Shown here: one piece after another, positions 8,627 through 17,777 of the stretch | Position numbering within the stretch: position 1 is the first letter of the stretch | How the letters are laid out: each line of letters starts with the position of its first letter | Source: Muriicola jejuensis | GTDB lineage: Bacteria; Bacteroidota; Bacteroidia; Flavobacteriales; Flavobacteriaceae | Assembly (NCBI RefSeq): GCF_010671595.1 | Contig: NZ_JAABOP010000002.1 | Location: 496,001 to 560,000, forward strand | Direction: 5' to 3' | Length of the DNA: 64,000 bases | Translations under genes and position numbers: made by a program | Notes under the pieces: generated by a model | Told to the model about the DNA's origin: nothing | The model's input: only the letters and a program-made list of their open reading frames with translations | Database searches by the model: none

Positions 8627-10318
8627 ATGTTCTGCAATATTCTATCTATTTTCAAGGATTCTGTTCGAGTTGTCCATTTTAGGTTTTGGGCATTGATTAT
8701 GTTGAGTCTTTCATTTTCGGGACACCTTTTTAGCCAGGAAGAATCCCCTTACGTATCCTATAACGTACCCTTTCAAAATTTGCTGAAATTCAATCGATTC
8801 CTCATCAACCCCACCTTTTCTACGGTAAGGGAGGACAAATCGTATATCAACTTCTTCCACCGCAGCCAATCGGCCTACTTCCAGGACAATTACCAGAATT
8901 ACTTCCTGAGTTACAGCGGTCGGATCAATGACCGAACCGGACTCGGGATCAGTGTCTACAATCAGCAGGAAGGCCTGGTATCCAATATTGGCTTGCTAAC
9001 CAATTACGCCTATGGGGTACGCCTCGCACCCAAAAGTGTGCTCACCTTCGGGTTTAATATCCCGTATTACCGCAGCAGTTTTGATCAGAACAGGGCGGTC
9101 ACCAATGAGGCAGACCCCACACTGGCGGCCCTCAGTGAAAATTCGATTGTCGCATTTCAACCCGGGATCAATGTGTCTTTCGGGAGTTTTGACGTTGGGG
9201 TCTTCGCAGAGGACCTTTTCGATTTTAATCTGAAGACGGGGGAACCCCTTACCCAGTTTGCAGAGAAATCCTTTTCCGGTCACATTCAATATACCCGCAA
9301 TTTTGAATATGCATACGGGATCTTCGAGAAAGGCAGGCTCATGCCCATTGCGAGGGTACGGAAGATCGGCGATGAGGATCTGGTCTTCGGAGGGGGCATC
9401 ATTCTCGATCTGCCTCGTCTCGGATGGCTTCAGGCCGGATATGACAGTTATTATGGCGGATCTGCAGGTGCTGGTTTTAATGTCAGCAAAAGACTTTCCC
9501 TGGGTTATAACTTTGAAAAGGGATTTTCCCAGGATATCCAGAATTTTGGAGTAACACACGAGATATCCGTGGCTTATAATTTTATACCTAATCTCACAGA
9601 GGATATGGTACAGCAGGATACGCAAGAGATCCAGGATTCGGATTACCTCGATGTAAAACGAAGGATCAAGAAAAATAAGAATCCTCTCTATCTGGAGATC
9701 GATAAACTGCGGAAACTCAACAGGGCTAACTATGCCGTGATCAATGAGCTGATCTACAAGGTAGATTCCCTCGAGAACCATATCAATTCGGAGATGGAAC
9801 GCAGGTTCGAACTGGCAGTTCGCAACACAAGGCGGGAACTGGAGGAGATGAAAAATGCGATGGGGTATGAAAAACCGGCCATGCTCGCTTCAACAGACCA
9901 AAAAGCGCCCGTCAGGCTGAATGAGGAGATCAAGATGCAGATGGAAAAGAATATAGATTCATTGAGGAGACTTAGCCAGATGTCCCTGGCCCCTGAGCGG
10001 GAAGCACGAGAAACCATTATCTTAGGGGATCTCATAGGCATACCTGAGGGTCACTATGTCATTGCTAATGTCTTTGAGACCAGGGAATATCTGGAGAAGT
10101 TCCTCGCCGAACTCAAAAGCAAGGGTATCAAAGCAGGATACTTTAAAAATCCTTTGAACGGACTGAACTATGTATACCTTGCCCGATATGAAAATGATGA
10201 AGCGGATCTGGAAGCTGTGAAATCTGATTTCAGGGCCAAGTACGGCAACGAGCTTTGGATCATGAGTGTACAGAAAGCTTCGAACTCGAGAATGGCCACC
10301 CTCAATTTTGATGACTAA
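8627..10318 (+). CDS. PorP/SprF-family type IX secretion protein with C-terminal SPOR-like domain
   Basis: A 563-residue outer-membrane protein. The signal peptide ends ...SGHLFSQ; an in-frame ATG at 8699 would give a shorter signal. Residues about 40-325 are the PorP/SprF beta-barrel domain (LLKFNRFLINPTFS, FFHRSQSAYFQDNYQNYF, GLGISVYNQQEGL). A charged helical linker (about 340-460) follows, then a SPOR-like domain (about 475-550: GHYVIANVFETREYLEKFL, KAGYFKNPLNGLNYVYLARY). In Bacteroidota these partner with large T9SS cargo adhesins, but no cargo gene adjoins it here. SPOR suggests contact with peptidoglycan. Confidence 0.9.
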   Translation: MFCNILSIFKDSVRVVHFRFWALIMLSLSFSGHLFSQEESPYVSYNVPFQNLLKFNRFLINPTFSTVREDKSYINFFHRSQSAYFQDNYQNYFLSYSGRINDRTGLGISVYNQQEGLVSNIGLLTNYAYGVRLAPKSVLTFGFNIPYYRSSFDQNRAVTNEADPTLAALSENSIVAFQPGINVSFGSFDVGVFAEDLFDFNLKTGEPLTQFAEKSFSGHIQYTRNFEYAYGIFEKGRLMPIARVRKIGDEDLVFGGGIILDLPRLGWLQAGYDSYYGGSAGAGFNVSKRLSLGYNFEKGFSQDIQNFGVTHEISVAYNFIPNLTEDMVQQDTQEIQDSDYLDVKRRIKKNKNPLYLEIDKLRKLNRANYAVINELIYKVDSLENHINSEMERRFELAVRNTRRELEEMKNAMGYEKPAMLASTDQKAPVRLNEEIKMQMEKNIDSLRRLSQMSLAPEREARETIILGDLIGIPEGHYVIANVFETREYLEKFLAELKSKGIKAGYFKNPLNGLNYVYLARYENDEADLEAVKSDFRAKYGNELWIMSVQKASNSRMATLNFDD

Positions 10319-10364
10319 CCACCTCGGGATGGGTAGACTAGATCAAGTAGATCTTAACCGGACT

Positions 10365-10397
10365 AAAAGGGATCAGCTTTCCTGCTGATCCCTTTTT
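10365..10397. terminator. bidirectional terminator
   Basis: Stem GGGATCAGC / GCTGATCCC (10369-10377, 10384-10392) with A run before and T run after, so usable on both strands. It ends the PorP/SprF gene and contains the stop codon (10373-10375) of the convergent membrane protein. Confidence 0.9.
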
Positions 10398-10750
10398 CCT
10401 ACCACCTCTATGATCCAGTAGATGAGTTGGCCCAGGCCATTTGCAAAGATGAACAGCAGGATCCATACCAGGAGAAGGTTGTTTTGTTTCAGGTTGGGAT
10501 TATAGGCCGCATGAACGATGTAATAGATCAGGCTTCCAAAGGAGATCAAGACGGCGATCAGTACAAAGAACACTATGATTCCAAGATTCCCCAGGATCCA
10601 GTTTTCCGGAAAGTTTCCAGGTCCGTGTTCCAGATGGTTTATCCTGCTGATCAGCATAAAGAGAAAGACAAAGTATCCGATAAGGCCCAGAACGAGCATT
10701 GCTATGGGGCCAATGGCAAAAAAAGCCTGCCAGAATTTGTTGCGTAACAT
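10373..10750 (-). CDS. small three-TM membrane protein of unknown function
   Basis: A 125-residue integral membrane protein with hydrophobic segments about 10-33, 52-80 and 91-115 (LLLVWILLFIFANGLGQLIYWIIE). The last segment is loosely like the PLDc_N membrane domain, but I do not regard this as proven. A short charged tail KRDQQES follows. Its stop codon lies within the terminator shared with the convergent PorP/SprF gene. Confidence 0.7.
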   Translation of the reverse strand: MLRNKFWQAFFAIGPIAMLVLGLIGYFVFLFMLISRINHLEHGPGNFPENWILGNLGIIVFFVLIAVLISFGSLIYYIVHAAYNPNLKQNNLLLVWILLFIFANGLGQLIYWIIEVVGKRDQQES

Positions 10751-10809
10751 GGGTCAGGAATTAGAGGTTATCCTTAAAATTACTTCTTTTTAAGGAGTTG
10801 AACAAAGGA

Positions 10810-10840
10810 GAAAGACCCGGATCATTCCGGGCCTTTCTTT
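10810..10840. terminator. probable terminator after the 255-aa exported protein gene
   Basis: Stem GAAAG-A-CCCGGA / TCCGGG-C-CTTTC with one internal mismatch. T-rich flanks on both strands (CTTTCTTT, and TTTCTCCTTTG on the minus strand) are weaker than a clean U tract. Confidence 0.6.
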
Positions 10841-10881
10841 GAGATTGGTCAGCCAGTGAATTGGATAAGCGCTGCTTCCTT

Positions 10882-11649
10882 CTAATTGGAAGGCGTATAA
10901 GCCATATCGGGCCTCATCATTCCGGAATACTCTTCGTATCTCAGTAGATTGTTGAAGAGATCCCACATGACCTTTCCGCCATCTTCCCCGAATAATTCCT
11001 GATTCGCCTTGGACATTTGAGCGTGATCCACGGCATCCTTGGCCGCTACGGCCACCATCAGGAATTCTCCCCTGGTACCGAAACCGCTGCGATATACCCT
11101 GTAATATACTTTAGAGCCTTTGCTCGAGAACAGGTCTTTTACGGCTTTCATCTTTTCCCGGACCATGGCACGGTTACCAGGCGTTACGAAGAGGTAATGG
11201 AACATCCTGTAATCCTGTCCTTCCGGGGTCTGGTTAATGCCACTGGGCTGGTAAGACAGGTCAGTATCCAGATTGATGATGTAGTCGTGTTCCACATCAT
11301 AGCATTTGTCCATTCTCGCGAAGAGGGCTGTCATGGCCTCTTGTCCCATTTTTTCGGCCAGGGCCGCAAACACGGGTTTGTCCAGGTCCGCCATATTGGC
11401 GATAGGACTCACGTAGAGGTAACGGTTGTCTGAAGTGTTAGTGGTGATCCATTGGGCATCCTTGATGTTGTGGGTTTTCATATGGCCGATCAGTTCTTTG
11501 CACACGGCTTCGTATTCCGCCACCATCGCTGGTTTTACTACATCCTCATGTACCCAGAAGGACTGGTTGCCTGAAGCCTGAGCCAGGAGTGAACAGGGCA
11601 GGAGGGCGAGCAGGGCAATTGCTAATAAAGTGCTGAGTTTTGTTTTCAT
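10882..11649 (-). CDS. exported protein with two alpha-beta-barrel-like halves
   Basis: A 255-residue protein with a signal peptide (ALLALLPCSLLAQ). Two similar halves begin FWVHEDVVKPAMVAEYEAVCKEL and YRMFHYLFVTPGNRAMVREKM, each with a segment comparing reads such as YLYVSPIANMADLD and EFLMVAVAAKDAVDH. This suggests a duplicated dimeric alpha-beta barrel (NIPSNAP/ABM-like) fold. Catalytic residues are not evident. Probably periplasmic; no function proposed. The next gene upstream (SnoaL-like) is 42 bases away on the same strand. Confidence 0.75.
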   Translation of the reverse strand: MKTKLSTLLAIALLALLPCSLLAQASGNQSFWVHEDVVKPAMVAEYEAVCKELIGHMKTHNIKDAQWITTNTSDNRYLYVSPIANMADLDKPVFAALAEKMGQEAMTALFARMDKCYDVEHDYIINLDTDLSYQPSGINQTPEGQDYRMFHYLFVTPGNRAMVREKMKAVKDLFSSKGSKVYYRVYRSGFGTRGEFLMVAVAAKDAVDHAQMSKANQELFGEDGGKVMWDLFNNLLRYEEYSGMMRPDMAYTPSN

Positions 11650-11691
11650 GTTTGTCTGAATTAAAGGTTATCGATTGGTTTAAATGCATTG

Positions 11692-12204
11692 CTATTCCAG
11701 TTTTGGGGGTATCAGGCTGAATCCCAGTTGCTGTAGCAGATAGAGTTCATTGTAATAGGTGTCTTCACGGTCTATTTTGTTATCGCCATTCAGAAGAAAA
11801 ATCGAAACCCCGCTTACCCTGGCCTTCTTTCCCGTGGGAACGTATTCACCGAATTCCCCTGCATTGGTGCCTTCAAAGGTCCACTCGGCAACTACCTTAT
11901 CACCCGACTCCATCCACCGGTCTACGGTCACTGTGAGATCCGGGAAGGCCCTTCGATAATTCTGGATATAGGCTTCGAGTTCCACAGATCCCTTTACGAC
12001 CTGTATCCCATTGAGATTTCTTACGTATTCATCCGAAAGAAGTTCCCTGAGTACGGGTATATCGCTGGAATTCCAGCCCGAATCCACATACTTCAGCACC
12101 AGCTCCTGTCCTGGAGACCGTCCCGAAAAAGAGCTCTTTTTGGGCGACTCGCAGGCAAGTTGCAAAGTCAGGATCAACATCAGCTGAAGGGTAACACGTT
12201 TCAT
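11692..12204 (-). CDS. SnoaL-like/ester cyclase-fold lipoprotein
   Basis: A 170-residue lipoprotein (LTLQLACESPKK, lipid Cys near residue 18) with an NTF2-like SnoaL domain: VLKYVDSGWNSSDIPVLRELLSDEY, AYIQNYRRAFPDLTVTVDRWM, VAEWTFEGTNAGEFGEY and TGKKARVSGVSIFLL. This is the ester-cyclase/SnoaL arrangement, where a hydrophobic cone binds a small molecule; enzymatic activity is uncertain. Likely cotranscribed with the following exported protein. Confidence 0.8.
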   Translation of the reverse strand: MKRVTLQLMLILTLQLACESPKKSSFSGRSPGQELVLKYVDSGWNSSDIPVLRELLSDEYVRNLNGIQVVKGSVELEAYIQNYRRAFPDLTVTVDRWMESGDKVVAEWTFEGTNAGEFGEYVPTGKKARVSGVSIFLLNGDNKIDREDTYYNELYLLQQLGFSLIPPKLE

Positions 12205-12403
12205 AAGTCTGGTATTTCCGATTCATCCCCCGCTACGGTTACAGTATTTAAATAAAAGCTATCATATTGACAAAGTGCTGAATTTCAGGACGAACACGTT
12301 AAAAAAGTGTCCGAAGCCACCTCTTTATTTATCCCACAGGGCCGAAGCATATTTTTTGTACCTTAGGGAGCCTCATTTCCCTAACGGCGAGTTATGAATT
12401 GAA

Positions 12404-14362
12404 ATGAGAACAAGACCTTTCTCCCTGTTGATTTGCTGCCTCCTCCTTGGGAGTGCCCACAGGCTCATGTCCCAGATTATCGACTTTGGCGAAGAAAATT
12501 CTTACAAACAGGTCTTTAAGCAAACAGATAATTTCGGCCCTTCCTACCTCGACACCCTGGAAGTTGCCTATGCTAAAGCTCCTTCGGATTCCCTCAGACT
12601 GACTATCCTGAATGACCTCTCCTATTACTGGCATACGAGGGATCTTATAAAGGCGTACCAATTCACTCAAATAGGTCTAGGGGAGGCCCGGGCCCTGGAT
12701 CTTCCCCAATGGGAAGGGCGGTTTCAAATTACACAGGGGGCCATCTTGCTCAGGGATGAAAAGCTAGATAGCGCCAGGATTGTTCTCGGGTTAGCCATGA
12801 AGCGGGTCCGTAAGGAAGAACTACCTATGCTTTATGCCCAGCTGGGCTACGTCGCGGAACGCGAAGGCGATCTTGCCAGAGCGGCAGAATATGCCATGAG
12901 GTCTCTGAAACTTGGGAGGCAACTCAGGGACGTCCACGCCCAGGCCCTTGCATATAGCGATCTGAGCAACCTGTTCTGGAAACAGAAAAAATACGACAAG
13001 GGTCTTGAACAGGGCCTTCTGGCCCTGAACTTATTTGAAAGTAGAGGCCTGAACGACCTGGATTATGATTTTACACTCTACGTAGTCGGCAACAATTACC
13101 TGGCCCTTGGAGAGACCTCCCAGGCATTGAAGTATTACAGCCACGCCATTGCCATTGGGGAACGATACGGATTTTATAACAACCTGAGCGATATCTATAT
13201 TTCCATGGCCGATCTCTACGCACAGACCAACCAGCTTGCTCAGGGGGAAGCGGCCGCCCTGCATGCGATCGAATACAGCGAGCTCCTCCACAACAATTTC
13301 ATGCTCATGCGCTCCTGGCTCTCCCTGGGAAAATTACAGAGGCTACAGGGCAAGTATCAATCGGCCATCTCCAGTCTGCAGAAGAGCATTGAAATTGCCA
13401 CTGCCGATTTCGGGGATGCTTTCTTTTTAAGCGATGCCTATCAGAACCTGGGGAAGGCCTACGCAGGCAACCACAATTATCGGGATGCGTATGGAGCCTT
13501 TGAAAAATACGACGAACTCCAGAAAGAAGTTTTTACTACCGAGGCGGCAGAGCGCATGTCCCTGATCGAGACCGAATTTGAAGTTGCAGATAAAGAAAAT
13601 ACGATTCAACTTCAGGGAATTCAGATCAGGAAGCAGCGCATAGTTCAGACCCTTGGGATCGTTGTGATCATTTTGTTGTTCCTTTACCTCATCCTGATCT
13701 TTAAATCGGCGAGAAACAACCGCCGTAATAATGAAAGATTGAGAATACAGAACGAGGAAAAGGAATTTCTCCTCAAGGAGATCCACCACAGGGTAAAGAA
13801 CAATCTGGAGATCGTTTCCAGCCTCCTCGCCCTCCAATCCGAACAGATCCTCGATCCCAAGCTAAGGAGTGCCATGGTCAAAAGTCAGCAACGCGTCCAC
13901 AGCATGAGTATGATCCATCAGAGGCTGTACCAGGGGAAAAGCCTTTCCCACATAGAAATGAAGGACTATTTCCAGAACCTGGGAAACCACGTGATACATT
14001 CGTATGGCCTGGAGGAGCGTGTGAAGCTGGAATGCAGGATGGATCCTGTAAGGGTAGACATCGATCACGCTATCCCTATTGGGCTTATCGTCAATGAATT
14101 GCTGTCTAACGCCCTTAAATACGCCTTCCCCGGGGAGCGCAAAGGTCGTATTCAGGTAGCCCTCACACAAAAAGGAGGGGTACTCCATCTGGAGGTCTCA
14201 GACGATGGGGTGGGTAAAGTCATTTCCGATGATGCCCTGGGTACGGGATTCGGCACCCAACTGATCGCTCTGCTAACCGCTCAACTAGACGGGGAAATGC
14301 AATTAGTGGTAGACAAGGGAACCTCCGTTTCCTTTGAATTTCAACTTTCAAAAGCGGCCTGA
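12404..14362 (+). CDS. TPR-containing sensor histidine kinase (HisKA_2)
   Basis: A 652-residue exported-sensor kinase. Signal peptide (ends LMSQ), then TPR-like helical repeats from about 50 to 390 (e.g. YSDLSNLFWKQKKYDKGLEQGL, YQNLGKAYAGNHNYRDAYGAF), a TM at about 413-435, and a HisKA_2 domain with the phospho-acceptor His at 461/462 (KEIHHRVKNNLE). The ATPase domain follows (NELLSNALKYAFP, DDGVG, GFGTQLI). The TPR part is periplasmic and probably senses protein or cell-surface state. Its LytTR regulator starts one base after its stop, so the pair is a cotranscribed two-component system. Confidence 0.92.
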   Translation: MRTRPFSLLICCLLLGSAHRLMSQIIDFGEENSYKQVFKQTDNFGPSYLDTLEVAYAKAPSDSLRLTILNDLSYYWHTRDLIKAYQFTQIGLGEARALDLPQWEGRFQITQGAILLRDEKLDSARIVLGLAMKRVRKEELPMLYAQLGYVAEREGDLARAAEYAMRSLKLGRQLRDVHAQALAYSDLSNLFWKQKKYDKGLEQGLLALNLFESRGLNDLDYDFTLYVVGNNYLALGETSQALKYYSHAIAIGERYGFYNNLSDIYISMADLYAQTNQLAQGEAAALHAIEYSELLHNNFMLMRSWLSLGKLQRLQGKYQSAISSLQKSIEIATADFGDAFFLSDAYQNLGKAYAGNHNYRDAYGAFEKYDELQKEVFTTEAAERMSLIETEFEVADKENTIQLQGIQIRKQRIVQTLGIVVIILLFLYLILIFKSARNNRRNNERLRIQNEEKEFLLKEIHHRVKNNLEIVSSLLALQSEQILDPKLRSAMVKSQQRVHSMSMIHQRLYQGKSLSHIEMKDYFQNLGNHVIHSYGLEERVKLECRMDPVRVDIDHAIPIGLIVNELLSNALKYAFPGERKGRIQVALTQKGGVLHLEVSDDGVGKVISDDALGTGFGTQLIALLTAQLDGEMQLVVDKGTSVSFEFQLSKAA

Positions 14363-14363
14363 C

Positions 14364-15098
14364 ATGGAACAAAAGACAAGAGTGCTCATCGTGGAGGACG
14401 ACATGATCATTGCCTCCAACATCTCCCTCCAGCTTACCAAGATCGGGTACGAGGTGACCGGGATCGAAACCAGGGGAGAGGAAGCGGTCATACATTCCCG
14501 CCTTAACAAGCCCGATGTTATCCTCATGGACATCAACCTGAAAGGTCGACTGGACGGGATAGAAACCGTTAGAAAGATCAAGGCAGTATCAGAAATCCCC
14601 GTTATCTATATTACTGCCAATAACGATGAAGCCACTTTTGAAGAGGCCAAGAAGACCCAGCCCTTTGCCTTTGTCGACAAACCGATAACCATGCGCGAAC
14701 TCACCAGGTCTCTGGCCCTCGCTGCTGAACAATTAAAAAAACGGGAAGACACTGAAGAGGATGAGGAAGAATATGTGGCACTGCTCAACGACCGGATTTT
14801 TATCCGGCATCAGGGCCAAATGGTGAAATTGATGCTGAAAGATATCCTGTACGTCGAGGCAGATCGGAACTACTGTAACCTGATCACCGAAAAAAAGAAC
14901 TACGTCTTGGCAACCACCCTGAAGGATATGCAATTAAAACTCCCCGATACCTTGTTCGTTCGGGTGCATCGCTCTTTTGTGGTCAATATCTCTAAGCTCG
15001 ATGTGCTGGGAGAAGGCCATGTGGAGATCAAAAGGAAGGTGATCCCCCTGAGCAGGTCTTACCGGGATGAGCTTCTCAAACACTTGCAGACCATATGA
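14364..15098 (+). CDS. REC-LytTR response regulator
   Basis: A 244-residue response regulator. The receiver domain (residues 4-125) has acidic D12/D13, phospho-acceptor D56 (ILMDINLKG) and the conserved Lys in FVDKP. A LytTR DNA-binding domain follows (ILYVEADRNYCNLIT, LFVRVHRSFVVNISKL). The ATG at 14364 gives the standard N-terminus MEQKTRVLIVEDD; an open frame 30 bases upstream lies inside the kinase gene. Partner of the TPR kinase by position. Confidence 0.93.
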   Translation: MEQKTRVLIVEDDMIIASNISLQLTKIGYEVTGIETRGEEAVIHSRLNKPDVILMDINLKGRLDGIETVRKIKAVSEIPVIYITANNDEATFEEAKKTQPFAFVDKPITMRELTRSLALAAEQLKKREDTEEDEEEYVALLNDRIFIRHQGQMVKLMLKDILYVEADRNYCNLITEKKNYVLATTLKDMQLKLPDTLFVRVHRSFVVNISKLDVLGEGHVEIKRKVIPLSRSYRDELLKHLQTI

Positions 15099-15128
15099 TT
15101 TTGGGATAAGAAACGAAGAAAGTCCTTG

Positions 15129-15752
15129 TCAGTCTTTGTTTCCGGAAGCCCTTTTTTTCATCATCCCGGAAATTTCCCTGCTGCCGTGGTCCTCTTTGGA
15201 AGACAGTTCGGAAATGATCCTGGGGTGGTCTGCCTCCCGGCCCTGAGAGAGCTTGTAGGCCGCCTGAATCTCCTCGATGTATATTCTAAAGCCAACGACC
15301 CCTCTCACCTGCCGAAGCGTGGCTTCAGACATCCGGTCCAGGGAGACGGGATTCTCTTCCGATTCCTCAAAGTGATCTACCAGACCGCCGAGCCAGGCCA
15401 GGACCTCCGCTTCCCCCATGATCTTCAGGGTGCCGTATACGTGTACTGCAATGTAATTCCAGGTAGGCACCTCCTCCTCCCTGTACCAGGATGAAGATAC
15501 ATAAGTGTGGGGACCTTGGAAGATGCAGAGTACGCGGGGGTTCTTTTCAAAGGCATGCCATTGTGGGTTCGCCCTGGCGATATGTCCGATCAGTACGTCC
15601 CTGCCCTCACTGTCTGTGGTCAGCTCTAGCGGTGTATGCGTGGCCCACGGATTGCCGTCCAGGTGGTTTACCAGGATGGCAAAGGGGTGGGAGGTAATGA
15701 ATGCTCTTACCTCGGATAGGTTTTCGTTCTTGTAGTGGGAAGGGATATACAT
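15129..15752 (-). CDS. PaiB-family FMN-binding protein
   Basis: A 207-residue PaiB-type FMN-binding split barrel. The N-terminus MYIPSHYK and the blocks HPFAILVNHLDGNPWATHTPL, GHIARANPQW, VLCIFQGPHTYVSSSWY and PTWNYIAVHVYG are classic for the family. Bacillus PaiB is described as a negative transcription regulator of sporulation and protease genes; in other bacteria it may be an FMN-dependent enzyme. A longer frame exists upstream, but ATG 15752 matches the family start. Convergent with the response regulator, 30 bases apart. Confidence 0.92.
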   Translation of the reverse strand: MYIPSHYKNENLSEVRAFITSHPFAILVNHLDGNPWATHTPLELTTDSEGRDVLIGHIARANPQWHAFEKNPRVLCIFQGPHTYVSSSWYREEEVPTWNYIAVHVYGTLKIMGEAEVLAWLGGLVDHFEESEENPVSLDRMSEATLRQVRGVVGFRIYIEEIQAAYKLSQGREADHPRIISELSSKEDHGSREISGMMKKRASGNKD

Positions 15753-15990
15753 GGGCCTTTTTTTGACGATAGCCCCGCAAAATACATCAAATTTGCCATA
15801 GGTGTTCCTGCGACTGGGTCGGGAAATCTTACAATTCGGTCGCAAACTTTTCGATCAGAACCCACTTAAGGCCATTTTTGCCTGAAAGAAACAGAGACTG
15901 ATATCCGGAACGCTGCAAGCCTGATGACAGAACATCGATATGGTTTTGCTACCTTTATTCTAGGTTCCGGCAGTTGAACAAAAACAAGGC

Positions 15991-17313
15991 ATGAAAGAAT
16001 TTAGTATAGTGATGAAGGTTTCCCTCCTGCTCACGGTGGTGATCGTCCTTCTCAACCTGATCGTCAATTTCGGGGAACCCGTTCTTTTTATGGAAGTCCT
16101 TGAAAAGACGGGGATATCATTCATTTATTGCTTTGTCCTGACCTGGGTGGGTTCCTCTTTTCACAATTATGCCAGCCGTATATACAGTTGGGAGGCACAA
16201 CCGGTAAAAAGACTCTGGTTCGGGGCCATAGGTTCTGTCATCCTGACGGTACTGGCCTTTGGTCTGGTTCGCTGGTTCGTGGAAGTGATCATATACGGGG
16301 CCGACTTCAATACCTTTCTCAAAAATGAGAGGATCGTGAATTACATCATCGCCCTGGTGATCACTTTGGTCGTTTCCCTCTTTATCCATGCATTTTATTT
16401 CTGGAAAGCGCTGCAGGACAGCAAGATCAAGGAGCAGAAGATCATTGCCGGGACGGCCTCGGCCAAGTTCGATGCCCTTAAAAACCAACTCGACCCCCAT
16501 TTCCTCTTCAACAGCCTGAATGTACTGACAAGCCTGATCGAGGAGGACCCGGACCAGGCCCAGCGATTCACCACGGCCCTGTCCAAGGTATACCGATATG
16601 TGCTGGAACAAAAGAACAAGGACCTGGTTCCCGTGGATGAGGAACTCGATTTTGCCCGGACCTATATTAAACTCCTGACCATGAGGTTTGAGGACGGGAT
16701 CCAATTTGAGATCCCGGAGAACGTGTCGAATCCCGAGGCCAGGATCGTCCCCCTATCCCTCCAGCTCTTACTCGAGAATGCAGTAAAACACAATGTGGTC
16801 ACTTCGGGCAAACCTCTGGTGATCCGTGTATACGAGAAGGACGGGAATTTGGTGGTACAAAACAACCTGCAGGAAAAACCCGTGATCAAACGCAGCAGCG
16901 GGGTGGGATTACTCAACATACAGCAGCGGTACTCCATTTTATCGAACCGAAAAGTCCGCATTCACAAAACGGCATCAGAGTTCAGCGTAGAGCTGCCGAT
17001 GCTTACCAAACAAATAGGCAGTATGGAATCACAAAGGGCCATTATTGAGGACAAACGTTACAAAAAGGCCAAGGAACAGGTAGAGGCCATCAAGGGATTT
17101 TACGGCAATTTATTTGCGTATTGTTTAGTGATCCCGTTTCTGGCGTGGCTGAATTATCGCTCCACCGATTTCCCCTGGGTATTATTCCCGGCTTTGGGTT
17201 GGGGACTGGGGGTGATCACCCACGGACTGGAAGCCTTTGGGTACAACCCCCTGTGGGGTAAGCGATGGGAAGAGCGGAAGATCCGTGAATTCATGGAACA
17301 AGATGATCTTTAG
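15991..17313 (+). CDS. LytS-type sensor kinase with C-terminal 2TM domain
   Basis: A 440-residue membrane kinase. Four TM helices (about 9-27, 40-60, 75-97, 113-135), then a His_kinase domain (PF06580) with DPHFLFNSLNVL at about 168-179 as phospho-acceptor region, then a short ATPase part (LLLENAVKHN, SGVGLLNIQQRY). Residues about 350-440 form a 2TM domain (PF13239): KKAKEQVEAIKGFYGNLFAY, two hydrophobic helices, and GKRWEERKIREFMEQDD. The extra 2TM domain behind the ATPase is unusual for LytS kinases. First gene of a five-gene unit with three separate 2TM proteins and a LytTR regulator. Confidence 0.93.
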   Translation: MKEFSIVMKVSLLLTVVIVLLNLIVNFGEPVLFMEVLEKTGISFIYCFVLTWVGSSFHNYASRIYSWEAQPVKRLWFGAIGSVILTVLAFGLVRWFVEVIIYGADFNTFLKNERIVNYIIALVITLVVSLFIHAFYFWKALQDSKIKEQKIIAGTASAKFDALKNQLDPHFLFNSLNVLTSLIEEDPDQAQRFTTALSKVYRYVLEQKNKDLVPVDEELDFARTYIKLLTMRFEDGIQFEIPENVSNPEARIVPLSLQLLLENAVKHNVVTSGKPLVIRVYEKDGNLVVQNNLQEKPVIKRSSGVGLLNIQQRYSILSNRKVRIHKTASEFSVELPMLTKQIGSMESQRAIIEDKRYKKAKEQVEAIKGFYGNLFAYCLVIPFLAWLNYRSTDFPWVLFPALGWGLGVITHGLEAFGYNPLWGKRWEERKIREFMEQDDL

Positions 17314-17457
17314 ATCCCCGTGAAGGAGTTGCGGCAGACTTCTTCTGGGGTATGATCGACGATTCATCAGCGGAAACAGGCAATTGGGTAAACTATTCTT
17401 TTAAAAAGAATTTGAAAAAAGGAATTTTGAAGTACTGATAATCACAAAACACTGATC

Positions 17458-17760
17458 ATGGAAGACTATAACAAAGAAAGCAAGTATTTAAGGGCCAAGG
17501 AGCGGGTAGACCGGCTCAAGAAGTTTTACACCAACCTCGCCTCCTATATCGTGGTGATCTCGGTCCTGGCACTGATCAACTACCTCACCAATGGATGGAG
17601 GTATATGTGGTTCCTCTGGGCGGCCTTTGGCTGGGGGATAGGAATCCTTTTCCACGCCATCGGGACCTTTGATCTCAACCCCTTCTTTGGCCGGTCCTGG
17701 GAAGAGAGGAAGATCAAGGAGTTTATGCGTGAGGACGATGAGATCAAACGCTGGGAATAG
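17458..17760 (+). CDS. 2TM-domain membrane protein (first of three)
   Basis: A 100-residue protein made of one 2TM domain: N-terminal amphipathic segment (RAKERVDRLKKFYTNLASY), two TM helices joined by a short turn (YMWFLWAAFGWGIGILFH), and the tail FFGRSWEERKIKEFMREDDE. It closely resembles the C-terminal domain of the upstream kinase. It lies 144 bases after the kinase and 17 bases before the second copy. A role in sensing or modulating the kinase is inferred. Confidence 0.92.
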   Translation: MEDYNKESKYLRAKERVDRLKKFYTNLASYIVVISVLALINYLTNGWRYMWFLWAAFGWGIGILFHAIGTFDLNPFFGRSWEERKIKEFMREDDEIKRWE

Positions 17761-17777
17761 AAATTGAATGATAGACC

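Noticed and set aside
17352-17438. A 28-codon ORF between the 2TM kinase and the first 2TM gene
   Set aside because: It is not hydrophobic, shows no 2TM motif and has no signal for translation; probably spacer.
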